Shown: one piece after another, positions 1-12,008 of the stretch
Layout of the letters: each line of letters opens with the position of its first letter
Position numbering within the stretch: position 1 is the first letter of the stretch
Assembly: GCA_003339415.1 (NCBI GenBank)
Contig: PDHQ01000104.1
Span: forward strand, 49,386-113,385
Origin: Ophiocordyceps camponoti-saundersi (nom. inval.)
Lineage: Eukaryota; Ascomycota; Sordariomycetes; Hypocreales; Ophiocordycipitaceae
DNA: 64,000 nucleotides
Reading direction: 5' to 3'
Program-made: the position numbers and the translations under genes
The notes under the pieces: model-generated
The model's input: only the letters and a program-made list of their open reading frames with translations
The model's database searches: none
What the model was told of the DNA's origin: nothing

Positions 1-1715
1 TTGAGGGCTTCCCTTGCGCCGAGTCGTCCGTGTCAGAAGGTGCGAGGAGGGCCCCCGTGTCCCAGTCGATCTCCCCACGCTTCCAGGCTTCAATCTTGAC
101 CTGATACCATGAAGGGTACAGCGCCGACACGATTGGCGTTGTGGAGAAGGTGGTGAGCAACGCCATGACGACGAAGATGGTGAAGGTCCTGGTGCTGAGG
201 ATTTGGGCCTGAAGACCAATGTTCTATGCGCCGAGGTCGGGGTCAGCTTCAAACGACATGTCTTCCCGTGGCATGAGACACTCACGAGCACGATAAGTTC
301 GACGAGGCCCTTGCAACTCATGAGGACGCCGATGGTAAAGGACTCCCGCCATACCAGGCCGCTCGCTCGAGCGGCAACCGATGCACCAATGATTTTGGTA
401 AATAGCGCGAGAAACGTGGTAGCAATGACATAGCCCCACGCAGTCCCCGTGTCGAGCAGACCCAGATTAGTGTTGAGGCCCGAGAGGGTGAAGTAAAGTG
501 GCAGGAAGATGGCACCAATGAGATCCTCCAGCTTCTCCGTTACACGAATGTTGAACCTATTCTCGCGCGGCAAGATAAGACCAGCCATGAAACCACCAAA
601 GATGGGGTGAACACCGATGATGCCGGTAAAGAATGCAGATGCCAGGGCAATGAGCAGGATTAGAGAGATGACGCTCTGTGACGGGTCGTTTTCGATACTT
701 CCTGTGCGGCGGAGGACCCATATCAGGGCTGGCTTGACAGCATACAAGAGCAGTAGCATGTAGGCGACGCAGCAGAGCAAAATCCAGAGCGCCGTGAGCC
801 CACTACTAGCGTTGACCAGAGCCACGCAAAGGGCCAAAAGAATCCATCCTAGTAGCTCTGTGTTAGCACACAAAGGGCTCCATCGTGATCGCAGCACTCG
901 AGCCGCTAAGGGGAAGAGAATAGTCTGGGTAAACGAACCGACAACGTCGTTGGCGACTCCGGCCGAGAGGGTGATGATGCCAACAGACGTGTCGAGCAGC
1001 TTGAGCTCCGTCAGAATGCGGCACAGAACCGGAAATGCCTGCAAACGAAAGAGTGAGCGACCAGTCATGCCTCCCGGGACGAGACGCACGGTGATGGCGA
1101 TGGCAATGCCGATGAAAAGCATGTAAGTGGTAAATTGGGTAGGGTGAACGCCGCTTTCGTCCTTGAAGGCGTTGTAAACGCCCCAGGCCAGACCGCAGCC
1201 GACGGCAAAGGGGAGGGCAAGACCGGCGAAGGCGACCGAGGTGGCGACGCGCCAGTTTTGAAGCAGGAAGCGTACGTCAGTCTCGAGGCCGATGAGGAAG
1301 AGATAGAGAACGAGACCGAGGTTAGCGACCAGGTTCAAGTTGGGCAAAGACTCTTTTGGGAAGATGGAGGCGCGAAAGCCCGGGACGCGGCCCATGACGG
1401 AGGGGCCGAGAATGATGCCTCCGACGACCTCGGCGATGACACGAGGCTGCCGGATCTTGGACAAAGGCCAATGCAGGCCATGGCAGACGATGACGATCAA
1501 GCTCGTCTGCTAAAGTCAGAGGCCGAGCGGTCGCAAGCGGGATGGTGAAATCATGGCACCTGAATGATGAAGAGGATAATGGGATTGCTTGGGTCATAAT
1601 GGGTGGGATTGCCGCCCTCGAGAACGCCGCCTTGAGGAGGCGCACGATTCTCGGCAGTGGATGTTGCTGCTGCGGAGGATAGAGTGGCAGATACGGCAGA
1701 GCTGATGGTGGACAT
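1..1715 (-). CDS. KHA1: Kha1-type K+/H+ antiporter, C-terminus cut by window edge
   Basis: Cation/proton antiporter of the CPA2 family. Yeast Kha1 exchanges K+ for H+ in Golgi/endosomal membranes. Exons on the minus strand: 1715-1560, 1506-1090, 1038-939, 848-286, 223-<1; the phases all close, giving about 486 residues so far. Introns start GTGCCA, GTGCGT, GTTCGT and GTGAGT; the third has a GCTAAC branch site. The N-terminal GGNPTHYDPSNPIILFIIQ segment, then PLSKIRQPRVIAEVVGGIILGPS and LYLFLIGLETD, are typical of Kha1 and plant CHX proteins. Many hydrophobic segments follow, including the GVANDVVGWILLAL and HPIFGGFMAGLILPR core motifs. The last exon (FTIFVVMALLTTFSTTP) ends the transmembrane part, so a cytosolic tail is expected beyond the window. 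The start at 1715 is preferred over an in-frame upstream ATG at 1811 because conservation begins near it. Confidence 0.88.
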
Positions 1716-4700
1716 GACGGGCAGCAATCGTAGAGCCGGGCGGGCGGGCCAGACGGAGGCCGGCAGCGGCCAACTATGGAGGGGTGTTAAAGACTTTGTA
1801 GTAAGAAGCAAAGCCGGTCAAAAAAACAAAGAGCCTTGGAGTGGGTGGCAAGGGGGGGTAGGGACGGAGCGGCCTCTTTTCAAGCGTCTGATGGGCCACG
1901 GCTTGACCCCCGGCTTGCGAAGAGTATTGCCAGCTACGGCTGTTGCACGTAGCACAGCTTATCGGTGCATGAGAATAAGACGGTTGGTCCGGGGCCGGGA
2001 GGTAGGGCGAGCTAAGCCTGGAGCAGCAGGGTTTTGGGCTTTTGCTTTTGTCGGCGCCCGATGGTGTGAGATGGCCCATTGTCACGTTTTCTCCTTTTTT
2101 GTTTCTTGAGGGGGGGAACAGAAGCAGCTGGGCGGTTGTCGCGCGTGCCGTTGAAAGAGCGAATCCAGACCGAGTTGAATTTCAGGGCCGGCCAAGTGCG
2201 TGACCAGGAGAAGCCCGTGAGTGAGCGCTAGTTCGAATGTTGCCTTTCTCCCTATACTAGTTGCTGGAGAGTGCCTTGGCAGATACGCTCAACCTCAAAG
2301 AGTCTAGAAGCATGTGTGGCGCGGCTGATGGATGCAGAGGGTAGACGCAGGCGGCAAATTCGAGGGTTGGAGCAAGAAATGAAGTTGGGATAACGTGCAG
2401 CCTGTAGGACATTTTTCCCGTGGATGCGGCGCGGGGTGCGGGGATTAGGGTCCGAGAGTTGGGTCGGGTTGCTCCTGCCCTCGAGGCTCGAGCGAATGCG
2501 ACTACACGGAGTACAAGGGCTCGTACCTAGTATACCTACTACATACAGTGGCTGTATAGTGCATGTATGTACAGCGCGAACTCCGTATGTACAATGGTGT
2601 ATGTATGTCTGCATGCGACAGAGGAAGGCGCAATGATCGACATGCAAGCAAGCAACCCCACCCCCTCCTTCGCTCCTTCCCGCTGTAAATCTCCCCCAGA
2701 TTAAGAGTGAGGGGAAGCGGGACTGCACGTGCGGATGCAATGATGCTACGACTTACCTACATACCATCTACATGCACCTATCCCTACGGATGATACTCGT
2801 AGGTAAGTGCCCGATAGGTAGAAACTTGGTTATCAAACAGTACCCGTACTATGTCGGATGAATGCCGAGCACAGTTCATCTCCTACCTCTATACGGATTA
2901 CGGATACTCCTGAGTCCTGACCTAGCGGGTAGATACTATCTAGAACTTAAATTAACCTACTACCATGCATCCACACGGAAGGCTCCCTATCCACCTGCTG
3001 ACGACGACGCCAAGACAAGTCACGGCCAATCAATCTACGGAGTATAGCTGCACAGCCAAGACGACGGGCGAGACCATCAGACCGGTGAGATCGACCCCGT
3101 TGCGAAACAATAGAAACAAGCATCGCCAAGACCTTCTATCATCTCAGCTGTCAGGCGGGCGGTGGCGCTGTCGTGCTACGTCAAAGGCAGGAAGGGTCTG
3201 CCGGTACGGATACGTGCTCAATTATTCTTGGCTGACGACGCCGACCTGAGCCCTCAGTAACCTGATTATATTTCCATAGTCTCAGCTTGTGTAAACACAA
3301 ATCTAGACTTGGACCTCACCCATCTGTTCGTGCGATACTATAGGCCTAAAGCAAGACATGTCTCATCTCATAATGGGGCACTTGAGCGATTTCTGCAAGC
3401 AGGCATCAAACGTAAGAGGCTTTCGAATAATAAATAGTCTTGCTTCAAATATACAATATTTCTGTGCAGTACGGACACCTGATCTATGTTATATAGGACG
3501 GATTCACAAACGCATAACAAAACCTAGAGTATCTGCATAGAGGTAGGTAGGTAGGAATGCTCAAATCCGCTGTTGGGACGAAGAGCGATCGACACCGATA
3601 TACCCCCCTCAACATCCCTGCCCCAACATCCCTGCCGTGCCAGAAAAGCTTGTTGGCAAAAATAAACCGGCATTCAGATCTTCGAGTTTCCCTCCCCCCC
3701 CTCCCCTTGTCCATTGCACAGCGGGGTATCATCGTTGCATTCAGTGCTCCCAGGTCGTTATCCCGGCCGCAGGTATGCAATGCAAGCCGAGACGCCAAGA
3801 GGAATAAAAAAGAACACATGGCTGATATGCAGTCTTGTCAGCGCCACCGGCCATCATGATAAGATCTACGGATATGCATCCATGTGATTCGCATGTCCAT
3901 GAGCATGCCATTTTCAAGCCAACGAACCGTGTTGCGAGGCTTTTCCCGGACGGAAACAGCTTTTTTTTCCCATCATCCCTTACTCTTTAGTCAAGCCTTC
4001 ATCTCTATCCGTAAATGAATATCTAATTATGAATGTGGCGGGTAAATTCATTACTGATTACATCCGCTGGCTAGAATGCATGACAAAAAGCAAGCACAAA
4101 GAGCTTCTTCATCAGAGGCACTCCAGAAACGGGAGAAAAAAAAACCCAACTCGTTGGCTACTCTACCATCATCATCAAATCCATTGTTTGTTACACCGTC
4201 TTCTCCCCTCCCTTCCGTCCCCCCCGTGTCCTCCTCCTCCCTCTCCGCCTCCCTTCAAAACCTTTCATCCAAATCATCCAAACATCCAAGGGAAGGAGAA
4301 GAGGTGAGAGAAAACGAAAAAAAAAAGCAAGCAAACATGAAAGAAAGAACCAAGAAAATCATGAAATCCATCCCACGGCTCAGAAATCGTCGTTTCCTCT
4401 CATCAAGCGACAAACCCCGATCCTACAAACGATTCGTCAAAGCCGACGACGACAAGGATCACCTTCTCGAATCCCATCACCGCCACAAGTGTCACGACAC
4501 CAAAAAGGTCGTCATCCCCGATGACCAGGAATCCCCCCCCTCCTCCGCCAAACGACACGTCGGCGGAACGCCTTACTTGTTCATCCTCACCTACATGGGC
4601 TTCTGGCAGTCTTGGTTCCAGAGATGAGAGACATGACAGAGACACTCGATGGCAAAGACGTTCGTCAGCGGTCGTTCATCATCTCGGTTCGGTAAGCGAC

Positions 4701-5238
4701 AAGGAGGGCCGATGGAAACCCAACCCCCCCCCCCCCCTTTGCGCAGAAAGGCGTCTTTCAACGTCGTACAACGCGCAAACTGGCCTGTACATTATAGATA
4801 CACTCTTGCGCGGATCAACTGCCCACAAGAAAAGACTGCAATTTCCGTCATAGACTTAGTATCACGATCAAGGGCGAGCACCCAAAAACCGAGCGCGTCC
4901 CGTCGGAAATCTCCTTGATAGAGCAGGAGACGACACATGTAGGGGTCGAGGTGCTGAAACATAGGTTATTCAAGAAAGAAAAAAAAAACGCCGTCATCAT
5001 CGTAGCACATCTCTTATTACAATCGAGAACCCAGCCCTACCTGTTTATTCCCCCCCCGCGTTACCCTCGTGAATAGACGTTGCCGCCACCTCCACCTCGA
5101 AATGGCACGCCATTGTGTAATTGCAGCTTGTCGTCGTCAAGCGTACGATGAAGCCCTCGACATCTCTATGCAAACCAATGGCTCGAGAAGGAGAAATACT
5201 GAAAAAGAGAAAGAGACACATCACAGACCAAAAACCTC
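1716..5238. other. Gene-poor interval between KHA1 and the ZIP gene
   Basis: About 3.5 kb with no gene I can support. It should hold the KHA1 promoter and the ZIP 3' UTR. It contains dispersed GGTAGGTA/TACCTACC-type short repeats (about 2750-2830 and 3540-3555), homopolymer C tracts (3690-3705, 4725-4738) and A tracts. An open frame of 183 codons at 4076-4627 is rich in Ser, Lys and Pro and resembles nothing I recognise. Confidence 0.6.
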
Positions 5239-6634
5239 TCAAGCAAAGGCCCCCACCATCGCCATGAGGACGGCGCCGGCCACGACGGCAAGATACGCGC
5301 GGAGCCTCTTCCTCCCCTTGAGCACCTTGTAGCTCTTTTCCGTCAAAAAGTCCTCGGCCAATAGTTGGACGAGCCCAGCGTAGAGTAGCAGTCCTGCCGA
5401 AACGGCGTTCATGAAGCCGACGACGAGGAGTCCGCCCATCGAAGCCGGGTCGTACATGGTGTGTACGGCCATGCCGATGGCCTGACCCAGCGGCGTCGTG
5501 ACTCCGTAAGCGAGCACCATCAACCAGGGGCGCAACGAGTTTCGGGGGAACTGAATCGCTGCGATGCGGCTACCCAGGGCCAGGCCCTCGAACGATTGGT
5601 GAAAGCAGATGGCGACGAGGAAGACCATAAAGGCCGGGCCCGTCGCCACTGACACGGCCATGCCGATGAAGACGCTGTGAAAGAGAATACCGGCCTCCAG
5701 CAGCAGGCACTGCAGCACCTGCCGTCTCTGCTGATCCGGCGTCGACCCAACTGACTGCGGCACCTCTTGAACCGCCGGAGCGGGGGCGTTTCGACTGTTG
5801 GTCTTTATGGAGGAAAAGCGGTTTTCTCCGACGGTATTGAGGTCATCGGCGTCCAAATCCAGATCTGAGTCCTCATCGTGAGCCGAGGAATCGGGAGTGT
5901 GCGGCGAGCCGACGCTAGTGGGCGTCGCTTCGGGTAAAGGTGAGACACCGGCAACCAGACCCTCAGAGGCTTCCACATCATGAAGAGTGATTCTCGGCGG
6001 CCGATGACCGTTAATCCTGCCCCTAGAAGGACGACACGTCTCGTTTACGAGCCGGTCGTCGCTATCGGAGTCGTCGTCGAAGTAGTCGTGTGCGTGCGAG
6101 TGCGAGTGGCCGGCTCCTCGGGCCGTCAGGTAGGACTCGACGCCGACGACGGCGACTGCGGCCACCATGGCCACGAGCCCCGGAAGAGGCTTGTAGCCCT
6201 GGCTGAAGAAATAGGGAAGGCAGGGGTCCGTGAGGGACTCGAAAGCCGTCGGTAGCAGGTGGACAAAGGCCGTTGCCAGGAGGACGCCGGTGCCGACATG
6301 CTGACAGTAGAAGATGATCGTCTTTTGCAATTTGCCGGCCGCCGTGCGTCGCGAAATCAGCGGAAGGCCGCATGCTGTTCTTCCTTGTCAGACTCTCCGT
6401 CTCGACGGGAAAGAGACTCATACCGAGCGTGCTCAGCGTCAATATCAACAGGAGAGCGCACACGTGCGCTGACGTGTCGTACCACCCTGATCGCCTTCCA
6501 CCGCACTCGGGTCTTTCACCCTGCTCCCTTCGGCGCTCGATCTCGCTGAGGAGGCTCGTGATCGAAACGGACGACCACATCTGGTCGGCAGAGGGTTGCG
6601 CCGTCACATCATCGGGGACGCCCATTTTGCTCAT
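5239..6634 (-). CDS. ZIP family zinc transporter
   Basis: Membrane transporter importing Zn2+ (possibly Fe2+), ZIP family, Zrt1/Zrt2-like; probably plasma membrane. Exons 6634-6424 and 6374-5239 are joined across a 49-nt intron (GTATGA...AACAG) and encode 448 residues. A hydrophobic first helix leads into GKLQKTIIFYCQHVGTGVLL and ATAFVHLLP, the conserved ZIP TM1-TM2 region. A histidine/acid loop (GAGHSHSHAHDYFDDD) is the usual variable metal-binding loop. TM4-TM5 carry HSVFIGMAVS and CFHQSFEGLALG, the signature with metal-coordinating His and Glu. The start at 6634 has ACAATG context; a TTTTCTGCAG just upstream may be a 5' UTR intron acceptor. Family is certain; which paralogue is not. Confidence 0.93.
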
Positions 6635-7180
6635 TGTCTGCAGAAAAGACTCAGTTCATGGCGCGAATAAGCTCCAATGGCCACCTATGTCCGGTAGAAA
6701 GGCAGACAAGGAAGCAGGACTGGGGCTGGCTGATTGAGACTTTCAGGTGGACGACGAAGCCAGTTAAGATTAGTTGGACATGGAGGCCGGTCGGGATTAG
6801 TTAACGCAAGGTGCCTCGTCATCGGCGCGGCTAATCTTCGGCCCGCCCTTGACGGCTTCGGCCCTCAAACCTATAGCGCCTGACGACTTGTTCCTGCTGG
6901 TAGTCGGACGCGGCCTTTGTCGTCGCTCGTTAACCGAGCCGGCGTTCCACCACTTTGTTCTCCCCTGACTCGCCGTTGAGCACGTTTCATAGACACACTG
7001 CCACGTTCTCACTGCCACGCGATCGCTGCTAATTGAGCGAGGCCATGCGAGTTGGGCTGAATTCCATCCATCATTACTATCGTGACGCTCGCCGGCTGCT
7101 TGTCGTATAGCTGTACATGCAAAGAGGTATGGTCTCACTTTCCCCTGGCTACACCTATCCATCCGCACTCCTCCCCTCCC
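6635..7180. other. Intergenic, ZIP promoter and STI1 3' side
   Basis: About 550 bases between two minus-strand genes. It should contain the ZIP promoter. I see no gene or clear repeat in it. Confidence 0.5.
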
Positions 7181-9077
7181 TTAGCGGCCGACCCGAATCA
7201 CCCCGGCCGCAATTAGCTTCTGGATCTTGCTACGCACGCTTGGGTTTCGCATGTGCTCCTGAAGCGCCTTGGGGTCGGATTGCGCTTGCTGAAGGATGGA
7301 CTGCATCACCGGGTCCTGCATGATGCTCATGATCTTTAAGGTCGTTCGTGTCAGCGGCGCATTCTTCCTTCATCCCCTCGACAACTATAAAACTCACCTC
7401 CGGGTCCTTGGCCAGCCTGTCTCGCGTCTGCTCTTCCGTTTCGTTGTCCCGCGCCGCGTACATGGCGGCAAAGGCCTTCTGCTGCTGCTGCTCAATCTCC
7501 CGCGCGTTGGCGCCCTTGTGGTGCTCCGTGTCGACCTGATGCGCCTCCGTGCACGCGTCGACGCATTCCGAGTACTTGCGCATGCCAAAGTAGGCCTGCG
7601 CCTTGCGGATGTAGGCCCGGATAAAGGTCGCGTCTCTCTTGATGGCTGCGTCGCAATCTTCCAGTGCGCTGGGGAACTCGAACAGCTTGATAAAGGCCGC
7701 CGCCCGGTTGCTGTACCCACGGGGGTCATCGGGCGCACGCTTGATCATCTCCGAGTACGCGGCCACGGCTCCTGGGAAGTCCGTCTCCTTGAACTTCTTG
7801 TTCCCCTCCTCCCGGGCCTCTTCCGCCTTGGCCGGATCGATGTAAGCCTTTTTACTGGCCTCGAGGTTGGCCCGTTCTGCGGCACGGAGCTTTGTGAGCA
7901 CGTCTGGCATCCGGTGTTCGGTCAAGGATCGGTTGTAATTCTCGATGGCCAGCGCCAGCTCTCCCTTTTTCTCGTACGCGGTGCCAATGCGGGCGTAGCT
8001 CTTTGCAATCAGTTTAAAGTCTGCGTACATCTGGCGGCCCTCGTCGATGGCCTTTGTGCACGCCTCGACGCACTTGTCGTAATCGCCTTTTTCGAAGTAG
8101 GCGGCCCCGAGGTTGTTGAGGTAGGTGATGTCGGGAAAACATTCCCATGCCTTGCTGTAGTGCTTAATGGCCTCGTCAAACTCTCGCTTCTTGTACTTTT
8201 CGGTACCGAGAGCCTTTTCCTTGTCTGCCTCGGCCTTCTTCTTCTTCTTCTCGAGGGCCTCTTCGTCCAGCTCCTCGGGCTCAGCCTCCGGTTCAGGCTG
8301 CGGGTCCTTCTTGGCGGGCTGCTCTTGCAGATCGGGCATGGGGGTATCCTGGGTCCTAGGATCGCTATCGCGCACACTCATGTCCACGCCCATCGCGACC
8401 CCCATTGCCGTAATCATTCTCTCATCGCTGAAGAGCTGCTGAATGTTTTTGGGGTCGCGTTGGATCTGTTGCAGTCTTTGCATAAATACCGGATCCGCCA
8501 GATACGAACTCGTCTTTGGGTTCGCGGCGAGTTTCTGGATCAGGTTGGGGTCATTAAACACTGAGCCCAGGCCGCCGTCTGTCGGGGAAATAAGTCAGTG
8601 CCGCGCGCTCGGTTCGGAGAGGGCAGTCCTGTTTACCGGATTCTTGCTGCATGGCCTTTTGAACCGAGGCAAGCCCGCTCTTGAGCTGCGCGTTGGAGGC
8701 GTCGAGCTTCAGACCCTCCTCGTACGCATCGTTGGCGCCCACCAAATCGCCCTTGCCGTGCAGAGCAGCGCCTTTGCGCCCCCAGCCCTTTGCCCAGTCC
8801 GGCTTAATCTCCGTCGTCTTCTCGGCATCCTGAAGAGCTTCGTCCCACTGCTTCTTGGATGCGTAGGCGGCGGAGCGGTTGCTGTATAGGATATGGTTCT
8901 CGGGTTGGAGGGCGATGGCCTGGGTGAAGTTGTCGCTACACGTACGAGCAAGTCAGCGTCTTGTCTTCGCTAGTCGGCTGTCGCGATGACGAGGGGAGAA
9001 GCGCACATGGCAGCGTCGAAGTTCTTTTCGGCAATGGCCTTGTTGCCAAGAGCCTTGAGCTCGTCCGCAGAAGCCAT
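7181..9077 (-). CDS. STI1: Hsp90/Hsp70 organising co-chaperone STI1 (Hop)
   Basis: Cytosolic adaptor that links Hsp70 to Hsp90 through TPR domains and promotes client transfer. Exons 9077-9007, 8935-8637, 8578-7398 and 7333-7181 give 567 residues, close to other fungal Sti1 proteins. TPR1 covers about residues 4-118 (MASADELKALGNKAIAEKNF start). A DP1 region with NDPNLIQKLAANP follows at about 130-190. A Lys/Glu linker comes next, then TPR2A (about 240-365) and TPR2B (about 370-490). DP2 closes the protein with IMSIMQDPVMQSILQQAQ and KIQKLIAAGVIRVGR. The three introns have GT donors and AG acceptors and keep the frame. A TTCTGGAA heat-shock-like element lies about 200 bp upstream. Confidence 0.97.
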
Positions 9078-9878
9078 GATTTGTGGGGAGAGGGAAAGCG
9101 ACAGTATGTATGAGCTAGAGACCAAGAAACAGAGCGCCGCTATGCGAGGAAGACGTAGAATGAAGAAGGAGAAGAGGAGAGAGAAGAAGATTTGATCTCA
9201 GACGGCTGAAGCGGCGACGATTTGAAACTCTGAAGAGGAAAAGACAGAGAGAGTGTGTGAGAAAAAGAGGCTGATTCTGGAAACTGCTGGTGGGGAAGAG
9301 AAGCTACCTTCTAGCTCCTTCGACGGCGGGTCCCGAGTCTGAGCCTCTAATTGGCCGAACAGCAGGGATAGACAGGCTACGATTACAGCACTGTCTCGAC
9401 TTCCATGATATAGCATCTTAACCACCTCTATCCGTAGGATGTGGATGTAAAGGTGGCTGACCTTTTTCTTCAAACGGACTACATACATATGTGCATCTTG
9501 CCTTGACGAATCGTGATTTTGATCCGAGAGTCTCAAGTGACGAGGAGAATCCATGTGGTAGGTACGGACGCACATACCCTGATAACCGCATCGAGCTGCA
9601 CGAGTCTACTGGTCTCCATCTGTTCGTTGTTTATCCTCTACTCTTCATGCATTGCATTAGCTGTGTATTTTACATACATACGTATGTATGTATTTTCCTA
9701 CCTGCTGGTACGAAGCCTGCGCGTTGCCGATGGTCGTCTATAACCACTGGAAACCCTGCCCTTGTGCACTCTGCCCTACCTCGAAGTTGCTGTACGTCAA
9801 ATCAACAAACAGAGCTCCCATCTATAGCCGTCTCCAAGTCCCTTGCGCCGAAACTCCCCACGCCCGAGGTCAAACCAA
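9078..9878. other. Intergenic, STI1 promoter region
   Basis: About 800 bases between STI1 and the 3' end of the NTR2-like gene, both on the minus strand. The first 200 bases are GA-rich on the plus strand, that is pyrimidine-rich on the STI1 coding strand, as is common in fungal leaders. No gene seen. Confidence 0.5.
9275..9282 (-). promoter_or_regulatory. Candidate heat-shock element upstream of STI1
   Basis: TTCTGGAA (TTCnnGAA) at about -200 from the STI1 start. A looser inverted AGAAG...CTTCT pair follows near 9299-9312. It fits Hsf1 control of a chaperone gene, but the full three-unit element is not seen. Confidence 0.35.
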
Positions 9879-11305
9879 TCAACCCATTTCCACGTCCTCA
9901 GAGTCAGCGCTTCGCCCCGGCGTCGTCCCCAAACTCTCCAAGCCCCGTTCGCTGGCGAGTTCGGCCACAAGGCCATGCTGCCCCACGCTTGAACCGCCTC
10001 GGCCGCCCATGGCTTCCTGATACTTCTTCCCCGCCTCGTTGAGTAGCGTCTGCAGTTCGACCTCGCGCGCTGCCACCTCGTCCTTTTCCTTCTTCAGCTG
10101 CCTCACTCCCGCGTCTTTGATCTTGATATCGCGCTCCATGTCCTTGATTCTGTCTTGCAGACGCGCTAGACAATCTGCCAGACTCGGTAGCGGTGTTATC
10201 TTAGGGGGTACCTGCCATAGCTCATCCTTGGGCTTCTTGGAAGGCTTCTTCAATCCGTCCAGCCCTGCTCTTGTCTGCGCCGACTCGTATGCTATCCGTC
10301 GCTCGGCGTCGCTGTCAGACGAGGAATCCGAACTGTGGCCTTCGGCCGCCGATATGAGCTCAGCCATCTGCTGACGTTCGCGCTTCCGTCGTTCTTTCAC
10401 GGCTCTTCGGCCCAACGACAGGCCGCCATCCTCGACAAAGTCATCAAAGCCCTCCCCGAGATCTTCCTCCTCTGCTTGCAATCGGCTACTCTTCGTCTTC
10501 TGACCCTCAGGCTTCTCCTCGTCGTCGTCTTCGACAGAGAGGAAGTCTGTCTCTTTCGCTAGCCTGACGCGGCGCTCCTTTTTTTCCTGTATTTCCACTT
10601 CGGAAAGTATCCGAGTCTCAGACTCGCGTGGCTTCGCAGTGGGTGAATCCACGATTAAAGCGCCCTCGAGCTCGGAGGCATCCAGTTCCATCTCGAGAGC
10701 ATCTTCGGCATGAAGGGAGGATATGTCACGAGGGGTACTGGGCGTCGAGGACTGAAGCTCCTGCAAATATTCCTTGCTGTACTTTGGCCTGTCGTCAGAC
10801 TCTTGTGATAGTCGCGTAGGCAGTCCTCTCAGCGCAACGCCGCGCTTCGTTATGGTCTTAGGGCTTGATATCCTCTTACAGGGCGCGTCGGCTTCCCCTG
10901 CGATCCCGCTTTCTGATTCGCCGACTTCCGTTCCAAAGGAGAGCTTTGACGCCGTAGGCTTGTTCTTCTTCAGTCTCCCAGAGCTAAGCCGGCTAATATT
11001 GGGCCGGATGACCACCGGGCCATCATTGTCGTCCGCAGCGCTCGATTCGTTTTCAGGGACAACTTCGTCGGTATGGCTGTAGCTATTTCGTAGCTTCGAC
11101 TGGCGGAAAGGTTTACGGCCAGCTCTCGCACCAAAGAGAGGCCTGGGGGGGTCTTCCTCGCACCGAAGTCAGGCTGGGCCCACCATGGTCGAACTGGACG
11201 CCTACCTTCGCCGTTTCCCGGCACGACGTTCGATTCCTTTGAGATTTCCACTTCCTCCGAGCCTCCAACGACGCGCGCCTTGCGCCTAGACGCAGAAAAG
11301 TTCAT
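9879..11305 (-). CDS. NTR2: NTR2-like spliceosome disassembly factor
   Basis: Probable Ntr2, which with Ntr1 recruits the Prp43 helicase to take apart the intron-lariat spliceosome in the nucleus. Exons 11305-11206 and 11152-9879 are joined by a 53-nt intron (GTAGGC...GAGGAAG, CTGAC branch site), giving 457 residues. Features seen: basic start MNFSASRRKARVV, then GARAGRKPFRQSKLRNSY, GPVVIRPNISRLSSGRLKK and KLSFG. After these come DRPKYSKEYLEELQ-like YSKEYLQELQSSTP, ELEGALIVDSP, and an acidic EDLGEGFDDFVEDGGLSLG block. A Lys/Glu coiled coil closes the protein. This order matches fungal NTR2-domain proteins as I remember them. It is divergent from SmG. Homology is recalled, not computed. Confidence 0.75.
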
Positions 11306-11521
11306 ACCGGCCTGAACTGTTGACTTTGCTCGGCGGACAGATGCAACTCTCACTGATGCGCCGAAGTGACGTGCCAGATGTTATCTTATCTTCACGTGAC
11401 TGGCAGTTTTTCCGACGCGACCATTAGCTAGCTCATGGGCCGCGGCTCGTTTGTAGGTCTCCAACCTTCTTTCTCCTACCCTTTCGCAACAGCGAAGAGG
11501 ACCGTCCATACATCCTTCAAA
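11306..11521. promoter_or_regulatory. Bidirectional promoter NTR2/SmG with E-box
   Basis: 216 bp separate the two divergent starts, so both promoters must lie here or overlap the first exons. CACGTGAC at 11393-11400 is a canonical bHLH (Cbf1/USF-type) site near the middle, and GTGACGTGC lies at about 11366-11374. Confidence 0.5.
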
Positions 11522-12008
11522 ATGGCGCCTCCTCAGCCTGAACTCAAGAAAGTAAGAGCCTTCCGGTCCGCCATCCGCGGTGCTCTCCAGCAGGACAACT
11601 CGAGAGAACCCGATGGATTCACGCGCGCCTCGACTTCCGCTAACAGCCCGGCTCAGTACCTCGAGAAAAGACTCTTCGTCCAACTGAACGGCAGCCGCAA
11701 AGTCATCGGCATTCTACGTGGATACGACGTATGTCGCACACGCACTTTATCCCTCTTTTCTTCATGTTTAGCTGGCTGACATTCATTGCACTCAGGTCTT
11801 TCTGAACATCGTGCTCGACGAAGCCTACGAGGAGGTATCCGATAATGTCAAAATCAAACTTGGGATGGTGGTACGAACAGAAGAGTTACCATGAACTATT
11901 GGGCTGTGATACTGACGTATGATCTAGGTGATCCGAGGCAACTCCGTCGTCATGCTCGAAGCGATGGACAGGATAGGCGGCGATGAGCGCCAGCAACAAC
12001 ATAGATGA
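11522..12008 (+). CDS. SMX2: Small nuclear ribonucleoprotein G (SmG)
   Basis: Core Sm-ring protein of the U1, U2, U4 and U5 snRNPs. Exons 11522-11551, 11657-11728, 11796-11870 and 11928-12008 give 85 residues. The protein starts MAPPQPELKK, then has Sm1 (YLEKRLFVQLNGSRKVIGIL, RGYDVFLNIVLDEA) and Sm2 (KLGMVVIRGNSVVMLEAMDRI). The RGNSV loop is the conserved RNA-binding Sm2 motif. Three introns in an 85-codon gene is dense but usual for fungal Sm genes; introns 2 and 3 contain CTGAC branch sites. It is far shorter than any alternative Sm-like regulator, so the assignment is firm. Confidence 0.96.

Noticed and set aside
7296..8564. 422-codon plus-strand frame over STI1
   Set aside because: Antisense shadow of a firmly assigned gene; Leu/Val-rich with no motif.
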